From: Bacteroidota bacterium
Lineage (GTDB): Bacteria > Bacteroidota > Ignavibacteria > Tepidaquicellales > Tepidaquicellaceae
Reading direction: 5' to 3'
DNA: 43,626 bases
Assembly: GCA_018266895.1 (NCBI GenBank)
Contig: JAFDZQ010000006.1
Location: forward strand, 1 to 43,626
Within the stretch, counting starts at the first letter, position 1; each line of letters begins with the position of its first letter. Of the stretch, positions 1 through 7,151 are shown piece by piece. Position numbers and translations under genes: made by a program. Under the pieces are notes generated by a model that was given only the letters and a program-made list of their open reading frames with translations, was not told where the DNA came from and made no database searches.

Positions 1-776
1 GCAATTAGTTTTTCTATATTTGACTTTTCATAACCGCTGAGTTTCTCAGCCATTTTGTTGAATGACAATGCCAGCATACCCAATTCATTTTCCGATTTTA
101 CTTCGATCCTTTCGGAATATTTTTTTTCTGAAATAGCTCCCACTTTTTTTGTAAGTTCATTTATAGGCTGAATGATCGTACCCGGCGCTTTCAATATTAT
201 AACCAGTACAAGAAACAAAGAAACTGCCGTGATTGCAAGCATATAGATCTCAGTATCTCCGGATATGCTTTTCGCCTCTTCATTTTTTCTAAGCATTGCT
301 TTTTCGTTCAATTGTAGAAGTTCGTAGCAGGATTGCTTTACTTTTTTATATTCCGGAAGAAATTCATTTGTATATCTGTTCAGGGTTCCGGCGGAGTCAA
401 CAGATTCAATATTAGAAATGTATGACTGATACTCCTTTCTAAGCTTTTGCAGTACTTCTCTTTCACCCGTTTCAGTAATGTTCCCTTCGCATTGCGACAA
501 ACTTTTTTCAAAAATACTTTTTGATTCTTCGTATTCATTATGAAAGACCGTTTTATCTATGTAACTGTCCGAACTCAGCATTACCAGTGAATTATCAATT
601 ATATCAAGGTTATCGATCATTTTATTGGCTGATTCAATGCTCAGATAATTATCTTTTAAAATGGTCTGAGATGCTTTGTTCAGACCTTCAATAAAATAAA
701 TGCTGAACAGGCTCAGAATTAATATAACCGCTCCCATCAGTATGTAGCCCCATAATATTAAAGTCTTTATTTTCAT
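1..776 (-). CDS. Membrane sensor histidine kinase, N-terminal part (cut by window edge)
   Basis: Reading the minus strand from the ATG at 776-774 gives an open frame of 258 codons with no stop before the window edge. It has a transmembrane helix at about residues 5-29, a charged helical extracytoplasmic region, a second transmembrane helix at about 179-199, and then a HAMP-like stretch (PINEL, then ENELGMLALSFNKMAEKL). The segment after HAMP (SGYEKSNIEKLI) looks like the linker into the dimerisation helix of a histidine kinase; the catalytic domains lie outside the window. Its start is only 2 bases past the stop of the KdpD-like gene, so the two are surely co-transcribed. The gene probably supplies the kinase that the short KdpD lacks and would phosphorylate the sigma54 regulator at 7152-8495. 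A chemoreceptor is the alternative, but the operon context argues against it. Confidence 0.8.
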   Translation of the reverse strand, partial: MKIKTLILWGYILMGAVILILSLFSIYFIEGLNKASQTILKDNYLSIESANKMIDNLDIIDNSLVMLSSDSYIDKTVFHNEYEESKSIFEKSLSQCEGNITETGEREVLQKLRKEYQSYISNIESVDSAGTLNRYTNEFLPEYKKVKQSCYELLQLNEKAMLRKNEEAKSISGDTEIYMLAITAVSLFLVLVIILKAPGTIIQPINELTKKVGAISEKKYSERIEVKSENELGMLALSFNKMAEKLSGYEKSNIEKLI

Positions 777-778
777 GT

Positions 779-1918
779 TTATGTAATAATTTCCAGATCG
801 CAGTCTTTGTCTTTTAATGCGTCAATAAGCTTGTTAATTAAATTTCCCACGAACATTTTTTTAACTGAAAATCTGCTGTCCGGTCTGCCGACAACTACTT
901 TTGTAATTTCTTTTTCGGAAATATATGCACAGATCCCTTCAACAACAGAGTCAGCTTTGATCTTTTCAGAAACCGCTCCGAGCTCCGTTGCCATTTTGAA
1001 ATTATTTATTAGATGTCTCTGCAGTGCAAGTTCAAGATTTTCGAAGGGCAGATCAGGAGTCTCCACGTATAAAACATTCCAGAAAGAATCCAGTCTGTCG
1101 GCAATCCTGTAACTCTTTCTTATTATCTTTTCATTCTTTTTATGATTACTTCCGATACATACGAGTATTCGTTCAGCTTTATATCTTTCCGGTTTCGGTA
1201 TTTCATAATTAATTTTTTTCTCTACCTGATCTGCAACTTCCCTGAGCGCAAGTTCGCGCAGCTGAAGCAGATTTTCTTTTTTAAAAAAATTATTCAGAGC
1301 TGATTCTATCTTGTCTTTTTTATAAATCTTGCCTGCCTGAAGGCGGTTAATGAGTTCATCTGCTGTCAGATCGATATTCACCACCTCATCTGCAAGAGCA
1401 ATGATCTTGTCCGGAACAGTTTCCTTCACTTCCACTCCCGTGATTTCCTGCACAATGAGATTCAGACTTTCAATATGCTGAATGTTTAATGCGCTGATCA
1501 CATTTATGCCGTTATATAAAAGTTCTTCCACATCCTGATATCTTTTTTCATGCCTGCTTCCCGGCGCGTTCGTATGCGCGAGTTCATCCACTATCACTAC
1601 TTCCGGTCTGAGCTTTATGACTTTATCAATGTCAAATTCCTCCAGTTCTTTTCCTTTATAATAAATAATCTTTCTCGGAATAAAAGGAAGACCTTCCATA
1701 AGTTTCTGAGTTTCTTCCCTTCCGTGAGTTTCAATATATCCTACTAAAATATCAATCCTGTTCTTCTGCAATTCATGCGCCTCCATAAGCATCTTGTAAG
1801 ATTTCCCGACTCCTGCAGCAAGTCCTGCATATATTTTAAATTTTCCGTTCCTTGACTTTTTTACAAGTTCAAGAAATTTTTCGGCTGCCGGATTTATAAT
1901 TCTTAATTCATCAGACAT
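779..1918 (-). CDS. kdpD: KdpD-like N-terminal sensor protein lacking a kinase domain
   Basis: This 379-residue protein matches only the N-terminal cytoplasmic half of KdpD. It starts with a Walker-A-like GLAAGVGKSYKML (about residues 32-44), then the conserved VDELAHTNAPGSRHEKRYQD block and the IQHIESLN motif, followed by a universal-stress-protein-like domain (about 245-379) with ILVCIGSN and VVVGRPDSR. Full KdpD is about 900 residues and adds four transmembrane helices, a GAF domain and a histidine kinase; all are missing here because the gene ends normally. A separate HAMP kinase starts 2 bases downstream. The protein probably senses cytoplasmic K+, c-di-AMP or ATP state and acts on that kinase. 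Stand-alone KdpD N-terminal proteins are known in Bacteroidota-type kdp operons. Confidence 0.92.
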   Translation of the reverse strand: MSDELRIINPAAEKFLELVKKSRNGKFKIYAGLAAGVGKSYKMLMEAHELQKNRIDILVGYIETHGREETQKLMEGLPFIPRKIIYYKGKELEEFDIDKVIKLRPEVVIVDELAHTNAPGSRHEKRYQDVEELLYNGINVISALNIQHIESLNLIVQEITGVEVKETVPDKIIALADEVVNIDLTADELINRLQAGKIYKKDKIESALNNFFKKENLLQLRELALREVADQVEKKINYEIPKPERYKAERILVCIGSNHKKNEKIIRKSYRIADRLDSFWNVLYVETPDLPFENLELALQRHLINNFKMATELGAVSEKIKADSVVEGICAYISEKEITKVVVGRPDSRFSVKKMFVGNLINKLIDALKDKDCDLEIIT

Positions 1919-1987
1919 AGCAATTACATCGTGGTTTATTTAAAATACTTTTCGCCGTTCATTTTTTTAAGGATTAAATTCTTCTTT

Positions 1988-2095
1988 TTAATCAAAAAGG
2001 TTTTTCAACAACAGCATTAAGATGATTGCAATTATTATCGCAATGACCGGAAGCATTGTTATAATTGATTCAATATTTTCTTCTTTTATTTTCAT
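1988..2095 (-). CDS. Short one-helix membrane protein between kdpC and kdpD
   Basis: A 35-codon frame runs from ATG at 2095 to TAA at 1988. It encodes a short charged start (MKIKEENIES) followed by one strongly hydrophobic helix (about residues 14-31, ending IILMLLLKN). It begins 21 bases after the kdpC stop and ends 69 bases before the kdpD-like start, all on the same strand. The ribosome-binding site is weak, as for many neighbours. I do not recognise a family. Position and topology suggest a small accessory subunit of the transporter or of the sensor. The hydrophobic frame and its fit in the intercistronic gap are seen; the function is unknown. Confidence 0.45.
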   Translation of the reverse strand: MKIKEENIESIITMLPVIAIIIAIILMLLLKNLFD

Positions 2096-2116
2096 ATATA
2101 TTATAATTGAATATGT

Positions 2117-2680
2117 TTATTTCAATTTGTCCAAAGCTATGTTTAGTTTCAGCACATTGACCCTCTTCATTCCGAAAAGTCCAAGTAGCGGTTCCTCAGT
2201 ATTATTCCTGATCAATTCTTTTAACTGATCTGTATTCAAATTTCTTTTTTTAGCAATTCGTGATATCTGTATACAGGCACCCTGCGGTGAAATATGAGGG
2301 TCAAGTCCGCTGCCGGATGCTGTCACCATTTCAGAAGGAATGTCTTCCTTTCTGACATCCGGATTATGAAAAATGAAAGTGTCAATCCTTGCCTGTACTT
2401 CAGCAAGATAATCAGGATTTGAAGGTCCTTTATTCGAACCGCCGGCAGATGCTGCGTTATATCCGACAGCAGAAGGTCTTCCCATGAAATATTTTTCATC
2501 TGTAAAGCTCTGTCCTATGTTTTCAAATCCGATTGTCTTTCCATTCACTGTAACAGGAGAACCTATGGATCTGTCCGGCATTAACTGCGCAACGGCAAAA
2601 ATGAAAAGCGGATAAATTAATCCGAACAACATAATTGTAAATACAGTGAGAATTAATGATTGCTTTAAATTTTTAAACAT
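2117..2680 (-). CDS. kdpC: Potassium-transporting ATPase subunit KdpC
   Basis: This 187-residue protein has the usual KdpC length. It has one N-terminal transmembrane anchor (about residues 9-31) and a periplasmic domain with family motifs: GSPV near residue 40, the FMGRPSA motif, an ASGGSN segment, and the C-terminal ASGSGLDPHISP signature that marks KdpC. It stabilises the KdpFABC complex and assists K+ binding. It starts 12 bases after the end of kdpB. No truncation or odd feature is visible. Confidence 0.97.
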   Translation of the reverse strand: MFKNLKQSLILTVFTIMLFGLIYPLFIFAVAQLMPDRSIGSPVTVNGKTIGFENIGQSFTDEKYFMGRPSAVGYNAASAGGSNKGPSNPDYLAEVQARIDTFIFHNPDVRKEDIPSEMVTASGSGLDPHISPQGACIQISRIAKKRNLNTDQLKELIRNNTEEPLLGLFGMKRVNVLKLNIALDKLK

Positions 2681-2692
2681 GATTTTAAGTAA

Positions 2693-4747
2693 TTATACAA
2701 TTTTAAATAAAGTTATGATCACATCCAATATTTTTATCCCGATAAAAGGTACTATGACTCCGCCCAGTCCGTAAATCAGAAGATTTCTTGTCAGTAATTT
2801 TTCTGCGCCGACAGGTCTGTAAACAACACCTTTCAATGCAAGCGGGATCAGCAAAGGTATGATAAAGGCATTAAAAATAACTGCAGACAAAATCGCAGTC
2901 TGAGGGCTTGTAAGATTCATAATGTTCAATGCCTGAAGCTGCGGAATTGATGCAATAAACAATGCAGGAACAATTGCAAAATATTTTGCAATGTCATTGG
3001 CTATCGAGAAAGTTGTAATTGCCCCGCGTGTTATCAGAAGCTGTTTTCCTATTTCGACTATCTCTATAAGTTTTGTAGGATCATTATCAAGATCAACCAT
3101 ATTCCCGGCTTCTTTCGCTGCCTGTGTTCCGGAGTTCATTGCAACGCCCACATCTGCCTGTGCAAGTGCAGGAGCATCATTCGTTCCGTCACCCATCATT
3201 GCTACCAGTTTTCCGCCTGACTGCTCTTTGATTATATACTGCATTTTATCTTCGGGTTTCGCTTCAGCAATGTAATCGTCGACTCCTGCGGCATTCGCTA
3301 TAAACTTTGCAGTCATAGGATTATCTCCCGTTACCATCACAGTCTTTACTCCCATTTTACGAAGTCTTTGAAATCTTTCCTGAATTCCTGTCTTGATAAT
3401 ATCTTCAAGCTGAATTACTCCTGCGGCTTTATTGTTAATTGTAACAGCAAGCGGAGTTCCTCCGTTTTCCGCAATTTTATTCACAATGGTATGCATTTCT
3501 GAGGGGACTTCATTATTGTTATCCAGAACTAATTTCTTTATGACATCGAATGCGCCTTTCCTTACTTCAGTTCCTTCTTTCATATCTATACCGCTCATTC
3601 TTGTCTGTGCAGTGAATTTAAAAAACTTCTCACCTGTAAGAGCAGACCGGTTTACTTCAACTCCTTTTTTCTTCGCAAGCTCGATTATGGATTTTCCTTC
3701 CGGAGTCTCATCAGCAAGTGAACTCATTGCGCAATATCTTATGAATATATTATCATCCATTCCGTTCACATTAAAAAAATTCGTAGCTTTGCGGTTTCCG
3801 ATAGTTATCGTTCCTGTTTTGTCAAGCAGCAGTGTATCAATATCGCCTGCGGTCTCAACTGCTTTACCGGATTTTGAAATTACATTTGCTCTCAAAGCCC
3901 TGTCCATACCTGCTATTCCTATAGCGGATAGAAGCCCGCCAATTGTAGTCGGGATCAGACAAACAAATAATGCAACAAGCGAAGCAATTGCTATAGGCGT
4001 ATTTGCATACCTGCCGAAAGGTTCAAGTGCAACAGTCACAATTAAAAACATCATGGTAAGTCCCGAAAGCAAAATTATCAAAGCAATTTCATTCGGGGAC
4101 TTTTGTCTTGAAGCACCTTCGACAAGCATTATCATTTTGTCAAGAAAAGATTCTCCTTTTTCAATTGTAACCAATACTTTGATCCGGTCTGACAGAACTT
4201 TTGTGCCTCCCGTAACTCCTGATTTATCTCCGCCTGATTCTCTTATAACGGGAGCTGATTCTCCGGTAATGGCGGATTCGTCGATTGTAGCTATGCCTTC
4301 AATAATTTCACCGTCCGAAGGAATGATCTCGCCTTCACTTATTAATATTATATCACCTTTCTTTAACTCCGATGACATTACTTTTTTTATGTTTGCCCCG
4401 TTAATTAATAAGTTGGCAGGCGTGTCCTGTCTTGTTTTTCTTAATGCTTCCGCCTGCGCTTTGCCTCTTGCCTCTGCAATTGCTTCTGCGAAATTAGCAA
4501 ACAGCAGCGTCACAAACAGGATCAGTGTAATCAGAAAATTATACAGGACGCTTCCCTGCAAAGGATCAGGTTTGAATGCAAGCATAGCAGTCAGGACAAT
4601 CATAATTACCGTTCCGGCCTCGACAGTAAACATTACCGGATTCCTAATCATAATCTTAGGATTAAGCTTAATGAATGAATCCTTTAATGCAACCAGTAAA
4701 ATATCTTTCTGAAATAATTTATTCTCTGTTCTCTTATGTTTCGACAT
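2693..4747 (-). CDS. kdpB: Potassium-transporting P-type ATPase, ATP-binding subunit KdpB
   Basis: This 684-residue protein is the catalytic P-type ATPase of the high-affinity K+ pump KdpFABC in the inner membrane. It shows the actuator motif TGES, the phosphorylation motif DKTGT with the aspartate at about residue 309, the nucleotide-domain motifs (MVTGDNPMTA) and the hinge motif GDGTNDAPALAQADVG. There are seven or so hydrophobic segments, in pairs at the N terminus, mid-protein and C terminus. Length and motif order are normal for KdpB. It lies 103 bases after kdpA and directly before kdpC. A 426-codon open frame on the opposite strand overlaps it, but that is a compositional shadow. Confidence 0.98.
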   Translation of the reverse strand: MSKHKRTENKLFQKDILLVALKDSFIKLNPKIMIRNPVMFTVEAGTVIMIVLTAMLAFKPDPLQGSVLYNFLITLILFVTLLFANFAEAIAEARGKAQAEALRKTRQDTPANLLINGANIKKVMSSELKKGDIILISEGEIIPSDGEIIEGIATIDESAITGESAPVIRESGGDKSGVTGGTKVLSDRIKVLVTIEKGESFLDKMIMLVEGASRQKSPNEIALIILLSGLTMMFLIVTVALEPFGRYANTPIAIASLVALFVCLIPTTIGGLLSAIGIAGMDRALRANVISKSGKAVETAGDIDTLLLDKTGTITIGNRKATNFFNVNGMDDNIFIRYCAMSSLADETPEGKSIIELAKKKGVEVNRSALTGEKFFKFTAQTRMSGIDMKEGTEVRKGAFDVIKKLVLDNNNEVPSEMHTIVNKIAENGGTPLAVTINNKAAGVIQLEDIIKTGIQERFQRLRKMGVKTVMVTGDNPMTAKFIANAAGVDDYIAEAKPEDKMQYIIKEQSGGKLVAMMGDGTNDAPALAQADVGVAMNSGTQAAKEAGNMVDLDNDPTKLIEIVEIGKQLLITRGAITTFSIANDIAKYFAIVPALFIASIPQLQALNIMNLTSPQTAILSAVIFNAFIIPLLIPLALKGVVYRPVGAEKLLTRNLLIYGLGGVIVPFIGIKILDVIITLFKIV

Positions 4748-4850
4748 TTTATTAATGTTGTTAAAATTTTTTAATCACTTTATAAAGATTCATATTTTGT
4801 CGCATCTTTCTAAAACCATAGTTTAAGAAAAGTGTAATATTGAAATGATG

Positions 4851-6560
4851 TTAATGTGTTAAACTAAAGAACTCTGAAATCGGTCCTAAAGCCAGTCCCG
4901 GAAAAAACAATAAAGCTCCGAGTATTACGACAACTGAAAGCAAAACAACTCCGAAAATTCCGGAATCTATTTTCAATGAACCTGAAGATTCAGGAGTATA
5001 TTTCTTTTGTGATAAAAATCCTGCAATTGCAATAGGTCCGATAACAGGCACAAATCTTCCAAGCAGCATGGCAATACCGGTGCCAATATTCCAGAAAGGA
5101 GTATTGTCTCCGAGTCCTTCGAATCCGGAACCATTATTCGCAGCACTTGAAGAAAATTCATAGAACATTTCCGAGAATCCGTGATGCGACGGATTATTCA
5201 GCCATTTAAGAAATTCTCCTGCATTAGGAGTCACTGACCAGATATGAGACGCTATAGCCGTTCCGCCAAGAATAATAAGAGGGTGCATTAAAGCAACAAT
5301 AATTGCCAGTTTAACTTCTTTCGCTTCGATCTTTTTACCCAAAAATTCCGGTGTCCTTCCAACCATCAGTCCTGAAATAAATATTGCTAATATTATGAAT
5401 GTAAACTTATTGATAAATCCTACACCTACTCCTCCGAAAAAAGCATTCAGCTGCATTCCCAGCATCTGCATCAAGCCTGAGACGGGAGTACTGCTGTCAA
5501 GCATTGAATTCACCGAACCATTAGAAGTGCAGGTTGTAGCTATTCCCCACAATGCAGAACTTGCCGGACCGAAGCGGACTTCTTTTCCTTCCATACTTCC
5601 AAGCGGCTGACTGATATCCATTTTTTCTATTTCGGGATTTCCGTTCATCTCATAATATATTGAAGGAATTACCAGTCCTGAAAAACCAACTACCATTACT
5701 GAAAGAATTATTTTTGCAAATTTCATTCTGTTAAGATAGAATCCTAATGCAGAAACCATAGCAACCGGAATTATAATAATTGAAATAATATCAGCGATAT
5801 TCGAAATGAAGTTCGGATTTTCAAAAGGATGTGCAGAGTTGGGTCCGAAGAATCCTCCTCCGTTTGTACCAAGCTGTTTTATGGCAACCATTGGAGCTAC
5901 AGGACCTCTTGCAACATTAACGGTGTCGCCCTGCAGAGTGATGATCTGCTCTGCTCCCTTGAATGTCATAGGCGTCCCGTTAATTAATAATATCACTGCG
6001 AGTACAATTGCCAAAGGCAATAAAATTCTTGTACAGGATTTTAACATCAGGTTATAAAAATTTCCGAGATTACTTCCCGATTTATTTGACAAACCTTTAA
6101 AAAGCAAAGCAACGACCGCTATTCCGGTCCCGGCTGAAACAAACTGCAAAAAGCAGAACACAAGTAACTGGGATAAATAGGAAGCTCCTGTTTCCCCGGA
6201 ATAATGCTGAAGGTTTGTATTTGTCATGAAACTTACAGCAGTATGGAATGCCTGCGTCGGCTCCATTGCAGCAATGTTGTCAGGATTCCAGAAAAGCAGA
6301 TTCTGCAGTGAAAGGATCAGCATTGCCCACAGGAACCAGATAAAGTTAATGGTAAGCATTGCTTTCATATTCTCTTTCCAGTCCATTTCTTTATCCGGGT
6401 TGATCTTTGCGATACGGAAAATGAAATTCTCCAAAGGTGCGAAAAAATCCAGAAAGGTTTTCTCTCCTTTGAAAACTCTTGAAATATACCTGCCCAGAGG
6501 ATAAGCAGTAATAACTGATGCAATAAAGATGATAATAATGCTCAGAATTTCTGTGTTCAT
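4851..6560 (-). CDS. kdpA: Potassium-transporting ATPase subunit KdpA
   Basis: This 569-residue polytopic membrane protein is the K+-binding, channel-like subunit of KdpFABC. All four selectivity-filter P-loops are recognisable: TNTN (residues 113-116), TNGGGFFG (232-239), TSNGSV (345-350) and NNGSGF (475-480), each placed as in the E. coli protein. About ten hydrophobic helices are present, as expected for the KdpA/TrkH fold. The ATG at 6560 begins 6 bases past the kdpF stop, so the pair is translationally close. The filter glycines look intact, so K+ selectivity should be retained. Confidence 0.98.
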   Translation of the reverse strand: MNTEILSIIIIFIASVITAYPLGRYISRVFKGEKTFLDFFAPLENFIFRIAKINPDKEMDWKENMKAMLTINFIWFLWAMLILSLQNLLFWNPDNIAAMEPTQAFHTAVSFMTNTNLQHYSGETGASYLSQLLVFCFLQFVSAGTGIAVVALLFKGLSNKSGSNLGNFYNLMLKSCTRILLPLAIVLAVILLINGTPMTFKGAEQIITLQGDTVNVARGPVAPMVAIKQLGTNGGGFFGPNSAHPFENPNFISNIADIISIIIIPVAMVSALGFYLNRMKFAKIILSVMVVGFSGLVIPSIYYEMNGNPEIEKMDISQPLGSMEGKEVRFGPASSALWGIATTCTSNGSVNSMLDSSTPVSGLMQMLGMQLNAFFGGVGVGFINKFTFIILAIFISGLMVGRTPEFLGKKIEAKEVKLAIIVALMHPLIILGGTAIASHIWSVTPNAGEFLKWLNNPSHHGFSEMFYEFSSSAANNGSGFEGLGDNTPFWNIGTGIAMLLGRFVPVIGPIAIAGFLSQKKYTPESSGSLKIDSGIFGVVLLSVVVILGALLFFPGLALGPISEFFSLTH

Positions 6561-6566
6561 GTAAGT

Positions 6567-6644
6567 TTAAAATTTATCAGGTTTAATTAATGTGTAAACT
6601 AAGTAAATAAAAAGCGCTATGCAGATTATGAATAAGATTATCAT
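6567..6644 (-). CDS. kdpF: KdpF, small stabilising subunit of the potassium pump
   Basis: A 25-codon frame, ATG at 6644 to TAA at 6567, encodes a single hydrophobic helix and ends YLVYTLIKPDKF. This fits the C-terminal pattern of KdpF (E. coli KdpF has GYLVYALINAEAF). The position, 6 bases upstream of kdpA, is the canonical one. KdpF binds KdpA/KdpB in the membrane and stabilises the complex. The gene is too short for most automatic callers. Translation follows a second short gene that ends 9 bases upstream, so coupling is likely. Confidence 0.85.
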   Translation of the reverse strand: MIILFIICIALFIYLVYTLIKPDKF

Positions 6645-6653
6645 TTGTTTTAT

Positions 6654-6746
6654 TCAAATTTTATCAATTATATCTGTGAATTTAAAAAATAAACAGAAGA
6701 ACACTACACCTATTAAAATCATTAAAAATGAAGTTGTGATATCCAT
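6654..6746 (-). CDS. Short one-helix membrane protein upstream of kdpF
   Basis: A 30-codon frame, ATG at 6746 to TGA at 6654, encodes MDITTS followed by one hydrophobic helix (about residues 7-22, rich in Phe, Leu, Ile and Val) and a short charged tail ending TDIIDKI. A purine-rich GGGAGA lies about 9 bases before the ATG and overlaps the end of the preceding small gene. It sits between another small membrane-protein gene and kdpF, on the same strand with gaps of 5 and 9 bases. No family is recognised. Such proteins could be extra single-helix subunits of KdpFABC. Confidence 0.6.
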   Translation of the reverse strand: MDITTSFLMILIGVVFFCLFFKFTDIIDKI

Positions 6747-6751
6747 TATGA

Positions 6752-6925
6752 TTATTCTCCCTTGTTTGGATGATAATTCCTTAAGCTGTCATCGAATTTT
6801 CCAGGGTTATTGTTGTTTGAAATAAATTCTCTGTTTTTCGGATCAGTAAATCCTGAAATATACTTTCCGAATGAAATCAAAAGAAAAATTGCCGGAAATA
6901 TTATTACAGATGAATAGTTTTTCAT
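6752..6925 (-). CDS. Small membrane protein, first gene of the kdp structural operon
   Basis: A 57-codon frame, ATG at 6925 to TAA at 6752, encodes one N-terminal hydrophobic segment (about residues 5-20, VIIFPAIFLLISF) and a polar Asn/Asp-rich tail of about 35 residues. It reads as a signal anchor or a small exported or tethered peptide. It is the first gene after the regulatory gap at 6926-7151 and is followed 5 bases later by the next small gene, so it should be on the same mRNA as kdpFABC. I do not recognise a family; a role as a pump-associated peptide is inference from position. Confidence 0.55.
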   Translation of the reverse strand: MKNYSSVIIFPAIFLLISFGKYISGFTDPKNREFISNNNNPGKFDDSLRNYHPNKGE

Positions 6926-6947
6926 TTTGTTTGATTAGTGTGATTTA

Positions 6948-6970
6948 ACAATTACCGATTCAGTAATTGT
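6948..6970. promoter_or_regulatory. Perfect 8-bp inverted repeat with 7-base loop before the kdp operon
   Basis: Arms ACAATTAC (6948-6955) and GTAATTGT (6963-6970) are exact reverse complements, separated by CGATTCA. The element lies 22 bases upstream of the first small kdp gene and overlaps the putative -12 region of the sigma54-like promoter. It could be an operator or a 5' leader hairpin. It is not followed by a T-run in either direction, so it is not a terminator. Confidence 0.5.
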
Positions 6971-6976
6971 GCCAAA
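6958..6976 (-). promoter_or_regulatory. Possible sigma54 (-24/-12) promoter for the kdp operon
   Basis: On the minus strand the bases read TTTGGCACAATTACTGAAT. TTGGCAC matches the -24 consensus exactly. The -12 position at the expected 10-base spacing is GA instead of the consensus GC, so this half is degenerate. The start would fall near 6949, about 24 bases before the first ATG. The adjacent upstream gene encodes a sigma54 activator, which supports the reading, but the poor -12 element keeps confidence low. Confidence 0.35.
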
Positions 6977-7026
6977 GGGTAAACAGCAGAAATGATTCAA
7001 AACCGGAGAAGAATTTTTTTTATAAG

Positions 7027-7059
7027 TTTCAAAATGATAGGAGCTGTTTCATTTTGAAA
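7027..7059. promoter_or_regulatory. Perfect 11-bp inverted repeat, candidate activator-binding site
   Basis: TTTCAAAATGA (7027-7037) and TCATTTTGAAA (7049-7059) are perfect reverse complements with an 11-base spacer, so the half-site centres are 22 bases apart, about two helical turns. The repeat is about 55-85 bases upstream of the putative -24 element, a typical distance for an NtrC-type enhancer. No T-run follows on either strand, so it is not a terminator for the regulator gene that ends at 7152. The symmetry is seen; binding by the neighbouring regulator is inferred. Confidence 0.5.
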
Positions 7060-7151
7060 AGAATAAGTAATATTTTATTTGATGGGAAGATCCACTAAAA
7101 TTATGCAGCACTGCTAAATCAAGAAAAACGGAAGCAGAGTTAAATGCAGAT

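Noticed and set aside
3432-4712. 426-codon open frame on the plus strand inside kdpB
   Set aside because: It is antisense to a clear kdpB, has no recognisable motif, and arises from the codon bias of the real gene.
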